From the NCBI RefSeq assembly GCF_949987515.2, contig NC_082689.1, forward strand, positions 101,222,957 through 101,286,956: 64,000 nucleotides of DNA, given 5' to 3'. This stretch comes from Delphinus delphis. Taxonomy: Eukaryota > Chordata > Mammalia > Artiodactyla > Delphinidae. The notes beneath the pieces were generated by a model. That model worked only from the letters and a program-made list of their open reading frames with translations, made no database searches and was not told the DNA's origin. The position numbers and the translations under genes are program-made. Shown one piece after another: positions 36,800-47,699 of this stretch (positions are counted from its first letter, which is position 1; every line of letters begins with the position of its first letter).

Positions 36800-36905
36800 T
36801 GTGTATTATTTGCCAGGCACTGTGGCAGTGCTGGGAACTCCCATAGAGACTCTAATACAGAGATAGAGAAGGATAAATACAATTGCACAGTTAAACATAT
36901 AAACT
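36800..36905 (-). mobile_element. L2-like fragment, minus strand
   Basis: TTATTTGCCAGGCACTGTGG then GCTGGGAACTC resembles the reversed L2 3' end (GCCAGGCACTGTG box). Confidence 0.5.
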
Positions 36906-37115
36906 GTTGGGAGAGAAATTTTAAAAAATAAGGGGCTCAGGAGGGCCTGTAACATGATTAGGTGATCAATCTGGGGACTCAGACTCTAATCAGGGGGTAA
37001 TCTTTTTTAAGGAACCGTGAGTTCTAGTATTTGGAAATAAGAGGTAAAGGCAGAGTGGTTCAAACTGGATGAAAACACAAGACTCACAAGCATTGTTAAA
37101 AAAAATTGGTATTTA

Positions 37116-37200
37116 CAACAAGAATCCACTGAATTATTTGAATGGGGTTGGTCTTTAGAACAACAAGCGTCTATTGAATTATTTGAGTGGGGTGAGGTGA
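37116..37200. repeat. Imperfect 45-bp tandem duplication
   Basis: ACAACAAGAATCCACTGAAT and ACAACAAGCGTCTATTGAAT begin two copies with period 45, both containing GAATTATTTGA and a GTGGGGTGAG-like end. Confidence 0.8.
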
Positions 37201-37397
37201 CACGATCATGCTTACATATCCAATGTATCACTGTTGTTGGCAGATGATTTTAATGTGTTTTTCTGTTTTATTTTGCTTTGTTTGGCTTGTGCTGTGGGGG
37301 TGGTGCTGAATTATGTGCATATTAACAAGCTCTACAGATAATTCTGATTCCTGCCAACACTTGAGACCCACTGAAGGAGACTTTTATTTAGCGCATT

Positions 37398-37560
37398 TGG
37401 TTCTCAGTCCTGGCTGCACATTAGAATCTTGAGGGAGCTTGCTGAACTCACTTTCAAAAATTATCACTAAACCTATTTAATTGGTCTGGAGTGGAACCTG
37501 AGCATCAGTACATTTAAAAACTGATTTTAAAAAGTGTAGACAACTTTGAAAACCACTGGA
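37398..37560 (+). mobile_element. MER5A-type hAT element
   Basis: GGTTCTCAGTCCTGGCTGCA at the left and ACTTTGAAAACCACTG at the right are the inverted ends. ATTAGAATCTTGAGGGAGCT and GAGCATCAGTACATTT are internal family blocks. Confidence 0.9.
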
Positions 37561-38074
37561 TTAGCCCATTAAGGAATTGACTCTAATTGACCCAGGGAGA
37601 AGGATTTCCTAGCCTGGGAAGACAAAGAGGTGATAGATTATGGGAAGTTCCCACTCAAATTCTTGGCATATGGCTGGATATCAGAAGAATGGATTGATGC
37701 CTGGACACTCAATGAGAGTACTACAACCTTGGTAGTAGATGGGAATATTCCTGATGGCCAATGCTGTAGGAGAACTGGGTCTTTCGAGATTTTCTGCATT
37801 GATGTACTGAGAGCTCTGCAGCACCTGGAGATTAGAGACGGGGTGATATCCAACAGTTGCAGAAACAGCAAATGTGGGTCTACCACAGGTATGGACTAAG
37901 GACCAGGCCCTTTGCCCATTCTGACATTGTACACCTTGGGATGCTCATGCAGTCTCATTAGGGCAAGGGAAGTGCCAATTCCCTGGAATTAGATAGCCCA
38001 TAAGCCAAGAGCCTGGTTCTGTAGTTTCTAAAATCAGGGTCCAATTCTATGGACTGAATTCTATGGCTGAATAG
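37561..38074. other. Unassigned stretch open on both strands
   Basis: Less AT-rich than its surroundings and free of repeats I know. An 89-codon plus frame (37630-37899) overlaps an 82-codon minus frame. The plus frame has Trp and Cys in unusual number (WISEEWIDAW, CCRRTGSFEIFC). I cannot assign it. A fragment of a processed pseudogene, old viral sequence or chance are all possible. Confidence 0.3.
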
Positions 38075-38410
38075 GCACAGTGTGCAAACTTACAGAGAAT
38101 GAGAACGAGTCTAAATGGTTGATTAAGAAGCTACAGAGAACAGACTTGTGTTTGCCAAGGGGGAGGAGAGATGAAGGAGGGAAAGACTACGAGTATGGGA
38201 TTACCAGATGCAAACTATTTTATATAGGATGGATAAACAAGGCCCTACTGTCTAGCACAGGGAACTATATTCAATATAATGTGATAAACCAAAATGGAAA
38301 AGAATATGAAAAAAATATATATATGTATAATTGAGTCAATTTGCTGTACAGCAGAAATTAGACACAACATTGTAAACCAACTATACTTCAATAAAAATTA
38401 AAAACAAAGA
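38075..38410 (+). mobile_element. L1 3' end
   Basis: AGACTTGTGTTTGCCAAGGG, CTAGCACAGGGAACTATATT, TTGCTGTACAGCAGAAATTA and CTATACTTCAATAAAAATTA are the L1 3'UTR on the plus strand, 5' truncated. Confidence 0.9.
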
Positions 38411-38557
38411 AGATATCTTGAATATGCTGCAATATAACTAGTTGCTAAATTGCAGTATTTTAAAGTTAATATTTAAGCATTTTTGGTTTATTTATGAAAA
38501 TCTTGTATAAATTTATTTGACCAGCACTTCAGAAACAAACAATCAAAACATTTTTAT

Positions 38558-39530
38558 CTTTTTATGGCTGAGTAATATTCCATTGTATATATGTGCCACA
38601 TCTTCTTTATCCATTCATCTGTTGATGGATATTTAGGTTGCTTCCACGTCCTGGCTATTGTAAATAGACCTGCAATGAACATTTTGGTACATGACTCTTT
38701 TTTTTTTTTTTTTTTTTTGCAGTATGTGGGCCTCTCACTGTTGTGGCCTCTCCCGTTGCGGAGCACAGGCTCCGGACGTGCAGGCTCAGTGGCCATGGCT
38801 CACGGGCCCAGCCGCTCCATGGCATGTGGGATCTTCCCAGACCGGGGCATGAACCCGTGTTCCCTGCATCGGCAGGCGGACTCTCAACAACTGCGCCACC
38901 AGGGAAGCCCTATTTGTAGTTTTTTAAGGAACCTCCATACTGTTCTCCATAGTGGCTGTATCAATTTAAATTCCCACCAACAGTGCAAGAGGGTTCCCTT
39001 TTCTCCACATCTTCTCCAGCATTTATTGTTTCTAGATTTTTTGACGATGGCCATTGAGTTATCTGTAGTGAGGTGGATGGACCTAGAGTCTGTCATACAG
39101 AGTGAAGTAAGTCAGAAAGAGAAAAGCAAATACCGTATGCTAACACATATATATGGAATCTAAGAAAAAAAAATGCTCATGAAGTACCTAGGGGTATAAA
39201 GACACAGACTTACTAGAGCATGGACTTGAGGATATTGGGAGGGAGAAGGGTAAGCTGTGATAAAGTGAGAGAGTGGCATGGACATATATACACTACCAGA
39301 CGTAAGGTAGATAGCTAGTGGGAAGCAGCTGTATAGCACAGGGAGATCAGCTAGGTGGTCTGTGACCACCTAGAGGGGTGGGATAGGGAGGGTGGGAGGG
39401 AGGGAGATGCAAGAGGGAAGAGATATGGGAACATAAGTATATGTATAACTGATTCACTTTGTTAAAAAGCAGAAACTTACACACCACTGTAAAGCAATTA
39501 TACTCCAATAAAGATATAAAAAAACCCAAA
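38558..39530 (+). mobile_element. Twin-primed L1 (5' part inverted) containing a SINE
   Basis: 38558-39053 is L1 ORF2-end sequence on the minus strand. From about 39051 the next L1 segment runs on the plus strand (GGATGGACCTAGAGTCTGTC) to the normal 3' end TCCAATAAAGATATAAAA. The two parts meet at nearly adjacent points of L1, the mark of twin priming. AAAACATTTTTATC at 38545-38558 and AAAACACATATTTATC after the tail are a plausible worn target duplication. The 190-codon frame across it is a composite of SINE and L1. Confidence 0.88.
38696..38912 (-). mobile_element. CHR SINE, minus strand, inserted with target loss
   Basis: A T-run (38699-38718) leads into a full reversed SINE ending CCAGGGAAGCCC. 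No target duplication is present. L1 sequence left of it ends at ACATGACTC and right of it resumes TATTTGTAGTTTTTTAAGG. The roughly 60 bp of L1 that belong between these points are absent. Confidence 0.92.
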
Positions 39531-39589
39531 AAAACACATATTTATCATCATAGCCTACAGAAAAATAAGAACAAGACAACCGTGATATT

Positions 39590-39790
39590 TTATTTAGTGT
39601 TTATTTTCCTTCAGGCAATGTTCTAAATGCTTTGAAGCTATTATCTCATAGCAATCCTGCTATTATGATCTTATTTTAAAAATGAATATTCCTAAGGAAA
39701 TGACAAGATAAATAACTTGCCTAAGATGCCTGAATTAATAAGCCGTAGAGACAGGATTTTAATCCAGGCAGTAAAACAACTAAGCTATCA
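39590..39790 (-). mobile_element. MIR, minus strand
   Basis: GCAATGTTCTAAATGCTTTG, TATTATCTCATAGCAATCCT, AAATAACTTGCCTAAGATGC and ACAGGATTTTAATCCAGGCA are the reversed MIR blocks in order. Confidence 0.88.
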
Positions 39791-39812
39791 CTACAGGTTC
39801 ATATAATATTCT

Positions 39813-39832
39813 AGATAGATAGATAGAGATAT
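39813..39832. repeat. (GATA)n tract
   Basis: About four GATA units. Confidence 0.85.
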
Positions 39833-40356
39833 GTGTGTGAGATGCATATTAATTTGATCATGAAAAAAAGTAGAAATATAAAATCATGATTCAAAATACA
39901 TATATTTATTATGAAAATAATACTCATTTTAACTTAAGTAAAATTATGTTAACAGACCTAATTCAAAAGTTGATATTTAGTGAATAAATAATATATTTTA
40001 AAGGAGTATATGCAAAGGCTTTAGCACTGGCAAAATGAGTATATCTGAAACTAACCCAGCTAAAATGTATAACATAACTAAATATTAATTAAAAGACAAG
40101 GATATATTAAGAGATTCCAATATTTATTTTATAGGATTTTGTAAAGAAGAATATGGCGGGAATGGAGGAGAAAAAATATCTGAGCAGCTAATTATTGAGA
40201 AATTTCCAGAATTGAAAAAAATTGAAATCTGAGAAATAAGCAGCATATATATTAAAAATACTCATCTTAGTAAAACTACTGAAGTTGATGAATAAAGACA
40301 AAGTTAATTCTTTCAGAGAAAGAAACAAGATTCTTTCAAGTAGCAGTAAGGTCAAC

Positions 40357-40582
40357 ATATACACACTGCTATACATAAAATAGAAAATCAACAAGGACCT
40401 ACTGTATAGCACAGGGAACTCTGCTCAGTACTCTGTAATAACCTATATGGGAAAAGAATCTGAAAAAGAATGGATATATGTATATGTATAGCTGAATCAC
40501 TTTGCTGCACACCTGAAGCTAACCCAAACTTGTAAACCAACTATACTCCAAAATAAAATAAAAATTAAATGAAAAACATACA
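40357..40582 (+). mobile_element. 5'-truncated L1 3' end nested in L1M
   Basis: GGACCTACTGTATAGCACAG, GCTGAATCACTTTGCTGCAC and CCAACTATACTCCAAAATAA are L1 3'UTR. GTAAGGTCAAC (40346-40356) and ATAAGGTCAAC (40583-40593) are its target duplication. Confidence 0.88.
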
Positions 40583-40854
40583 ATAAGGTCAACGATACAT
40601 TTTCACTAGCAGCAATAGAAGCCTGAAGGTATTAGAGCGATACCTTAAAAAGCTAAGGGAACCATATACTCAACCACATTATCATGCAAGAATAAATACA
40701 AAATATAATCATTTTTACAGGCAAAAGACAAATACTTTATCACTGATTTAAAAGTATCATGAGCTGTTGCACTTCAACAAGAAGGAAAGTGACTCCAGAT
40801 GAAAGAGATGGGTTGCTAGAAACATGAACACAGAAACTAGCAACACATGATTGA

Positions 40855-41043
40855 ATTTTTGGGTCTCTCACTGTTGTGGCCTCTCCCATTGTGGAGCACA
40901 GGCTCTGGACGTGCAGGCTCAGCGACCATGGCTCACGGTCCCAGCCGCTCGGCGGCATGTGGGATCTTCCCGGCCCGGGGCACAAACCCGTGTCCCCTGC
41001 ATCGGCAGGTGGACTCTCAACCACTGCGCCACCAGGGAAGCCC
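40855..41043 (-). mobile_element. CHR SINE, minus strand, tail almost lost
   Basis: The reversed SINE body begins right after ATTTTTG, without the GCGGTACGCG segment and with only five T. ACACATGATTGA at 40843-40854 and 41044-41055 is an exact 12-bp target duplication. Confidence 0.94.
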
Positions 41044-41900
41044 ACACATGATTGATTTTTAAAACCCATAATATTTTTGTATATTTTTTAAAAGGGATAA
41101 GGCAAATAGTCTACAGAACAATAGTAAGGTACAAAGCAGGAAATGAAGCCTTTTTATAAACTGAAGATCTTCATCATTGTCAAAGAATAGATATAACAAT
41201 GGATTTATTTGAACAAACTTATTACAAATGCACCTTAAAATAAATGTAATCACAGAAAGCAAAGAAATGTAACTAATAGCCTAGAAATCAGGAGAAGGAG
41301 AAAATAAGTATCAAAAACAGAAGGCAGAGAAAACATTAAAAAGCAAAGAAAACAGATGGTAAGAAGAGAATACAAAATAAATGAGTAGAAAATTTACTTC
41401 TGTACTAGTAAACACATTAAATGTACACGGATTATTGAGTTAGATAAAAATAATATAATGTAAACTAATTTTGCAACATTATGTGGCTTACCATATACTC
41501 ATCTGAAAGAGAACTGCACAGAAATGTATATAAATAAGAAGAGGAAAATGATAGAATAAAGATATATTAGCTAAATACTAATTCCAAAATCAAGAAATTG
41601 GGATGGTAATATAAATATTGGAAAGAACGTAAATTAAGGCAAAAAGCAATAATTAAAATCAAGATAATCCCTATAAAACAATTAAGAGAACAATTTATCA
41701 AAATGGCATGAAAATCTTATACTGATATGACATATATAGTCCTGACCTCTATACAATAATAGTATTTCAAGGAAAAATTTTAAATTCCATAATTATAATA
41801 GAGTATTTTTAATACATTTTTGCAATAAACATATAGATCAAGTAACAAAATTTAGGATAAAAGGTGTTGAACAATAATGAATTAGCATGATTTAAAAGAT

Positions 41901-43239
41901 GGATAAGTCTTCATATAAGATGTAGAGAATGTATTATTTTGCTCCATGTTTTGTACAAGATTTCACTGAACTAAGTATTTGCTAAATGGAAAGGAACTCC
42001 CTCAAATATATTGGAAACTTCTCGTTTTGTACCATTATTCTTTATTTGTTTTGCATGAATGTATTCTTTGGAGTTAATTCTTTACTCTTCAATTTGTTTT
42101 ACCTTTTAGCTACTAGTATTCACTGAAATATAACAAAAGCGTTATAACATAAGCAATCTGTTCTTGATGAAAATACTAACCAACAGCCTACTTACCATCA
42201 TTTGAAGCATTAGAAATTAACCCCCAAGCTCCCAACAATTTCTAAAATAACACTGAAACACAGAAAACATTTGTGCTTGTATGTATGTAATCTCATTAAA
42301 AAAAAAAACATGCTTTACTTTCATGTTTATAAGTTTACTTTTGTCTTCATAATTGGAGATTCATTTTAACACTGAGCATTTAGCAAAGGCTAAATTTGAG
42401 ACATCCAAACACAATCTCCCTTTAATGGCATTGAATTCAAGATCCTTACAGGTGATTCTGTTGTCCTTTCTCCTCGTATTTGGAATGTTACTCAAACCTT
42501 TTCCAAGCTCTTCATTCTCTTAAAATGTCTTATTGAGAATATGGGGCACAAATATACTTCTTTCCTGTATAAAGTGTGTAAAGTTTGGATATTAACAACC
42601 AGAAAGTATTCTATAGGCAAACATTAGAAATTCTAAGTGATATGCCTCTAGTAGTGTTTACAAATACAATACAACTTGTATCATATTGTATATAATTTAC
42701 TCAAAAATGTTTCAATATTAACTGCTACTAATTGTTTTCAGTTTATGACTGCATCTTTATTAAGGGGTCAGGAGACTATTGTAGCATATTCATATTTTCT
42801 ACATTTAATGCACATGCAGAACTTATATCTTATGTGATTCTTATTTAGAGAAATGATTTCCACGTCAACCAATATATTTCCCATTAAACCATTTAAAAAT
42901 CGCTATCGGGTGACTGGTGAAAACAATATGAATTTTTAAAAAATTCCTTATAAAATTGACTTATATGCATGCAAAATATTCTTTCAGTTCAAATATGCAT
43001 TTTAAATATGTATGTATCTGAAGCATTGAATTTTGTATTTAAACATCACAGATTAAACACGCACATGTTTCTCTGCTCCCTCCATTAATTCCCATTGAAA
43101 AGACAGCAGAAGAATCAGCTGGACAAATCAGCAAGGATATAAGAATTTAGGAGAGGATGGATGGCAGTTAAAAAAATGTCAAAAAAAGTTTTAGAAGATG
43201 AAAATTGGATGGATAAGTAGCAGCAAACTTGTGTTTGAG
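41901..43239. other. Unassigned AT-rich sequence, about 1.3 kb
   Basis: No clear repeat or exon; single-base runs only. Confidence 0.4.
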
Positions 43240-43880
43240 ATGTTCCACAGAGTTAAGTTCCTGTGGCAGGATTAACAGCTAATCTGTAGACTTTCCTCTA
43301 CCTTTAGGGATGCCTGAGGGTTTGACCCTTGGATAAATCCTCTTTGAAAGACCAAGTAAGGAAAGTATAGGAGTCCTCTGTCCCCAAGATAAATGATGAG
43401 GCTGCTGAGTTTTCTCTGTACCAGACTAAACCCTTGTACCTGGTTGTCGAGATTATTTATTAAGTGACCTGTTATTGATGAGTAACCTGAAATTGATAAA
43501 TAAGCTGTAATTGAGGAGTAATGTGCAATTGATGAGGTGCAGTTTCACCAGGGAATGAGAGCTAGTCAAGGACCCCAGAGAGAGCTGCATGACTAATGAG
43601 GTCTAAATAAAGGCATCACTGAGAATGGCTTTCCTCAACCTCATCTCACATGATGACTTGGATTCTATGGGGAATGACACGGATGTTTGAAATCTCCTCC
43701 AAGAATCCTGAGAGATCTACTAGCTGTTGCTATGTTTGTTCTTCTCTCTGTCTTATATTCTTTTTTAAACTAAGTAAACTTAGTGCTAGGTTTACTGTGT
43801 CTCCAGAATTTGATTGTTAACCTCAACCTAAAACCATTGTGACTTGCCAAGCAGAGTTGATGTTAAAGGCTAAAAGAAGG
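43240..43880 (+). mobile_element. Putative LTR with internal 18-bp repeats
   Basis: The block may start TGTTCCACAGAG, has AATAAA at about 43606 and ends near TTGTTAACCTCA, giving it LTR proportions. It is not closely similar to a family I can name. The call depends on the poly(A) signal and composition only. Confidence 0.3.
43464..43535. repeat. Four diverged 18-bp tandem repeats
   Basis: GTGACCTGTTATTGATGA, GTAACCTGAAATTGATAA, ATAAGCTGTAATTGAGGA and GTAATGTGCAATTGATGA follow one another without gaps and share the core ATTGA. Confidence 0.9.
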
Positions 43881-45497
43881 AAGGGGGAGCAGAGAGGCTA
43901 ATTTGTATCATAGACCACCAGAAAGTCCAACAACTTGGAAATACTGCCTTTGGGAGTAACAATAAAAAGGCTTTCCTGAAAAACTTTTAACGAGTACATG
44001 TATCCCCATACTTTACAGCAACTATCCTTTTCTTAACCCTAGAGAAGGCCTACAGGTTTGCTTTGTAGAGACAATGCATTTGGTTTATATAGCACAGTGT
44101 CTCTCCCCTGGACTCCAGAAAGAAAGCTGAGACAGAGGTAGTTCAAGAGAACTTGTTGGACTTTGGGGCACCAAGGATGACCAAGGGGAAGAATGAGGCA
44201 CCGTATTTAAAGCAGGGAATTTGTGTAAAAACCTACACCCAACTGTGTACTCTAATTTTCCTTCTTCGCTCTTGAAATGTAGGTTTTGAGATGACACTAA
44301 AAATTGTAGGATAGATAAGGCATCTATGCTTCTGGATATTTGGAGTTTCTTCTAACAAAACAACCACATCTTATGAGAACATCTCATTCTGTGACCCAAT
44401 AGTTGAGGAGCCCTGCCCATGCATAGAGAGTTTTAGTCACCCTCACATTAGAACTGATAAAATTTGTCAGACATGGGAAAAAGACTTTACTAAGAATAAA
44501 GACTCCCACCACCCAAAAAAGAAGATGCTGATCAATGGAATTGGGGAGTTAACTGAAGAAGAGGAAGTCATGAGGTCAGTGGAATAGGACTGTGGCCAAC
44601 CAAGGAGAGAGGAGAAGGAAATCCCCAAGTTGAGGGGGAAAGATGTTCTGGGATAAATGCTCTGCTTTGGGCAGAAAACAGTCAGCACCCACTGGAGGAG
44701 AAGAGAAGAGAGAACCTAAGGAGAGTTCTTAGGAGAGAAATCTCCTAAGGAGAGAAGATTTCAAGGAAAAAAAGAAAATTAGTGCAGATAATTGACCTGA
44801 TGTACTTAGTGATATCAGGATGAATATTTTAGTTGAGAGTCTGGAGATAACTTAGTGACCACTAAAAAGGAAAGGAAGCCAACAGTATAATTACTTAAGT
44901 ATTGAGTTGAGAAAAAAAACACAAAGTTAATAAAAGTAAATTTCAAGCTATGATATTAATATAGTTGTGTGATAAAGACAGTAATATCGATTTAATGAAA
45001 ACTGTAATATAGCTACAGTGGAAGGCCAAGAGATGAGCATTTATTATTTGTGGGAGAGCACATGAAGCTCAGTCCAAATACTCTATAGTAGAAAGTCCAT
45101 AGATAATGCTATGATCTTATTATTTGAGAATATGGAAGTAAATGTAACATAAATAGCTAAATAACTTAAAAATGATTGCTTCTGGGGGGGGCACAGAGGT
45201 GGAAACAGTGAGGATTCAGGAAAAAGATTACCTTTTTACATTAGATAGTATTGTCTTGTTTTTTAAAAAAATATTTTTACTTGATAAACATAAAAAATTA
45301 ACAAGTTGACTTTAAAAAAAATTGACAGATTTCTAAAAATTGAATGCTTCCTCTAATCCTTCCTATAGAGATAACCCTTTTTAACCCTTTGCTGTAAATT
45401 CTTTACCCTGTCTAGATCTAAGTCCAGTTTATCACTTAGTGTCCTTAGGCTAGTTTTTAATCACTTTCCCTATGTGCCCATTACTTGATAAACATAC
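43881..45497. other. Unassigned sequence, about 1.6 kb
   Basis: No named repeat or exon. Two minus frames of 70-73 codons have no motifs. Direct copies of TCTCCTAAGGAGAGA occur near 44735-44760. Confidence 0.4.
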
Positions 45498-45886
45498 TGT
45501 TGCGAGGAAGTCATCAGGAGGATGTCATGGATGGTTTACCCACCAGTGGGGCCCAGGCAACCGGAGGCTCCCCATCTCCTCCCCTGTCCTTGGAATGTAC
45601 AATCCACCTACTATTCTTATACTAGAAGCCACTTCAAGGACACAGCCTTGAGAGAGCAATGTGATGTTGGGACCATTTAGACTGAAACCCATCAAGGCCT
45701 CTATATAAACTTTCAAGATTCTGGTGGGTGAGTGGGTGGGGACATCTACTCATCTTGCTGCACCCAAGACAAGACTCATATGTAAATTCCCTTGCTTATT
45801 AAACCTACCACCTGCCAATCTGGAATGGTCTGCCTCTTTGTTCTCTCCTTGCCATCCATGTACAGGGGCCTGTTCGTGAGCCAACA
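45498..45886 (+). mobile_element. Endogenous retrovirus LTR, plus strand
   Basis: From TGTTGCGAGGAAG to GTGAGCCAACA. CTCTATATAAACTTTCAAG (about 45699) is a TATA-type promoter and TTGCTTATTAAACC (about 45793) a worn poly(A) signal 95 bp further on. Similar LTRs occur in other cetartiodactyls. No internal sequence follows, so it is a solo LTR. Confidence 0.65.
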
Positions 45887-45954
45887 CACACCTCTTAGCA
45901 TTGTTATGAGGATCTAATAAAATCATACACAGTGCTGCATAGTGCCTAGAATGT

Positions 45955-46600
45955 TTCCATTTTATCTTCACAAAGATTATAGGTTTGTAACTTTTTATAT
46001 GGAATCTTATAACAGATACTGGTTTGCTTTTTGCTTTTATTTAACTAAATATATAAGGTGAAAATAAATATATTTTCAGGCATATTTTCTCTGTCAGTAA
46101 AGATATAAATCAAGTTTTTTCAATCTTGGTGCTACTAGCATTTTGGGTGGGATAATTCTTTGTTGTCCTGTGCATTGTAGGATGTCTAACAGCATCCTAC
46201 AATCTAGTGGCTCTATCCACTAGATACCAGTAGCAGGACCTCCATTTCTCAACTGTGACAACCAACAATGTCTCCAGACATTACCAAACATCCTCCAGGG
46301 GGCAAAAATTGTCACAATTTGAGAAACACTGATACACATCTCCCTCAATTTCCCCAATGTCTATATGTATCTCTGATCGGTGGATGTTTATTTATTTTTT
46401 TAATTTGATAAAACATGCTGAATAAAGATCCTGGTTTAAAATTTATAATCAAAATACTGTGAACATTATTGTACACAAACATCTGGTTATGTCTCATATA
46501 ATGTCCTGTAAATAAAACAGTAAGGCATATATAATTAAGATTTTAAAATTTAAATTTTAAAAGTTATAGTAATTTTAAAAATGATAGATATATAAATACA
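45955..46600 (-). mobile_element. Old L1 3'UTR, minus strand, interrupted by MER20
   Basis: The AT-rich flanks of MER20 look like reversed L1M 3'UTR (CTGAATAAAGATCCTGG, AATACTGTGAACATTATTGT). Weak call. Confidence 0.4.
46115..46337 (-). mobile_element. MER20 hAT element
   Basis: CATTTTGGGTGGGATAATTC, GTCCTGTGCATTGTAGGATG, CAACAATGTCTCCAGACATT and GGCAAAAATTGTCACAATTT are family blocks in order, reversed. Confidence 0.92.
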
Positions 46601-47699
46601 TGTATATAAATAACTATATGTGTATATATACACATATTTCATTGTCCCTAAAACCATCAGATTCTTTACAATAAATCTTACCCAAATAAAAATAAAACCA
46701 TTTATCATTATTCCAAATGTCTCATAAACTTGGGAGCAAGAAATTTACTTGGAAAAATACTGTCACCTGATTTTCAGGTATCATAACTGAACTATGAAAA
46801 TGCTCTTGAGAATATTTTTCTCTAGAAAAAGAAATTTAGGGCACATACTTTTGTACCAGTAGAAAGCTGCATATTTTTCCCTTTTCATAGAGGTCTTAGG
46901 AGACCATTAAAACATACTTATTATTTATGGGAGGTTCATATATCAGTTTGGAAAATACATCCTTCAGGATTGACATTTACTTGGTTTCTTGAGGCAAATA
47001 GATGTGCTGCTTACTTTATAAAATTAAATTTTTGAGGTGTTTTATGTATGGGAACAGTTATACCATATGTTACTATCAATTTGCTTATTCCAGATACATG
47101 ATTAACAAGCTTTTTAAAAACAAATAAATCTAAATAAGGGAATATAATAATACAAGAGATGGACAGAAACAGCCCAAAGAGGAAAAGACAACAAAAGCAT
47201 TTATTTTTCATTGCTTTGATGATTAGAAAGTTCAGATATTTTCTTTCCATGAACAGAAAGCTGTCCAGATGCAGAGAAACATAAAAACCAACATAAAGTG
47301 TTAATGAGATTGAGTAGGTATAGGTAAAAAGTCTCCATCCTGAATATTTCATGATCTGTCACCATTCAGAGGGTGTCAGGATTTACCTTCCTTGCAGCTC
47401 CGTCTTCAAAGACACAATAAAAACAAGCAAACAAACTTCTGGTGCTTGACGACATCTTCAGCAAAAATGTCCCAGGGACCTGTAATGCTTTAAGAATCTA
47501 TAAAAAGAATTATAGTTGGAGCCAGCTGTATGTGTACTTTGGTTTTGGTTGTGGTTTTGTTTTTTGCTATTTGTGAACTGTGATTTCACACATGTCCAAA
47601 TGCTTCCTTTCTATCCTCTCTAAATAATCTTCATACAGCTTTCCACAGCATCTACTTAGCCCGGCACTCGTCACCACTTTGTATAATTAAAGCAGTCTC
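46601..47699. other. Unassigned AT-rich sequence
   Basis: No recognised feature. The 113-codon minus frame at 47011-47352 has hydrophobic stretches but no start context or motif; likely chance in AT-rich DNA. Confidence 0.35.

Larger units (their letters stand above)
40085..41900 (+). mobile_element. Old L1 (L1M) ORF2-region fragment, interrupted
   Basis: GAGAAATTTCCAGAATTG near 40196, AGTAAACACATTAAATGTAC at 41406 and ACAATTTATCAAAATGG at 41690 fit worn L1 ORF2 on the plus strand. A younger L1 (40357-40582) and a CHR SINE (40855-41043) are nested in it. No useful frame remains. Edges are approximate. Confidence 0.6.

Noticed and set aside
38591..39163. 190-codon frame, the longest on the plus strand
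   Set aside because: It crosses inverted L1, SINE and direct L1; a composite of transposons.
43464..43535. CRISPR-like array
   Set aside because: Mammalian DNA, 18-bp units without spacers and with divergence in every unit; a plain tandem repeat.
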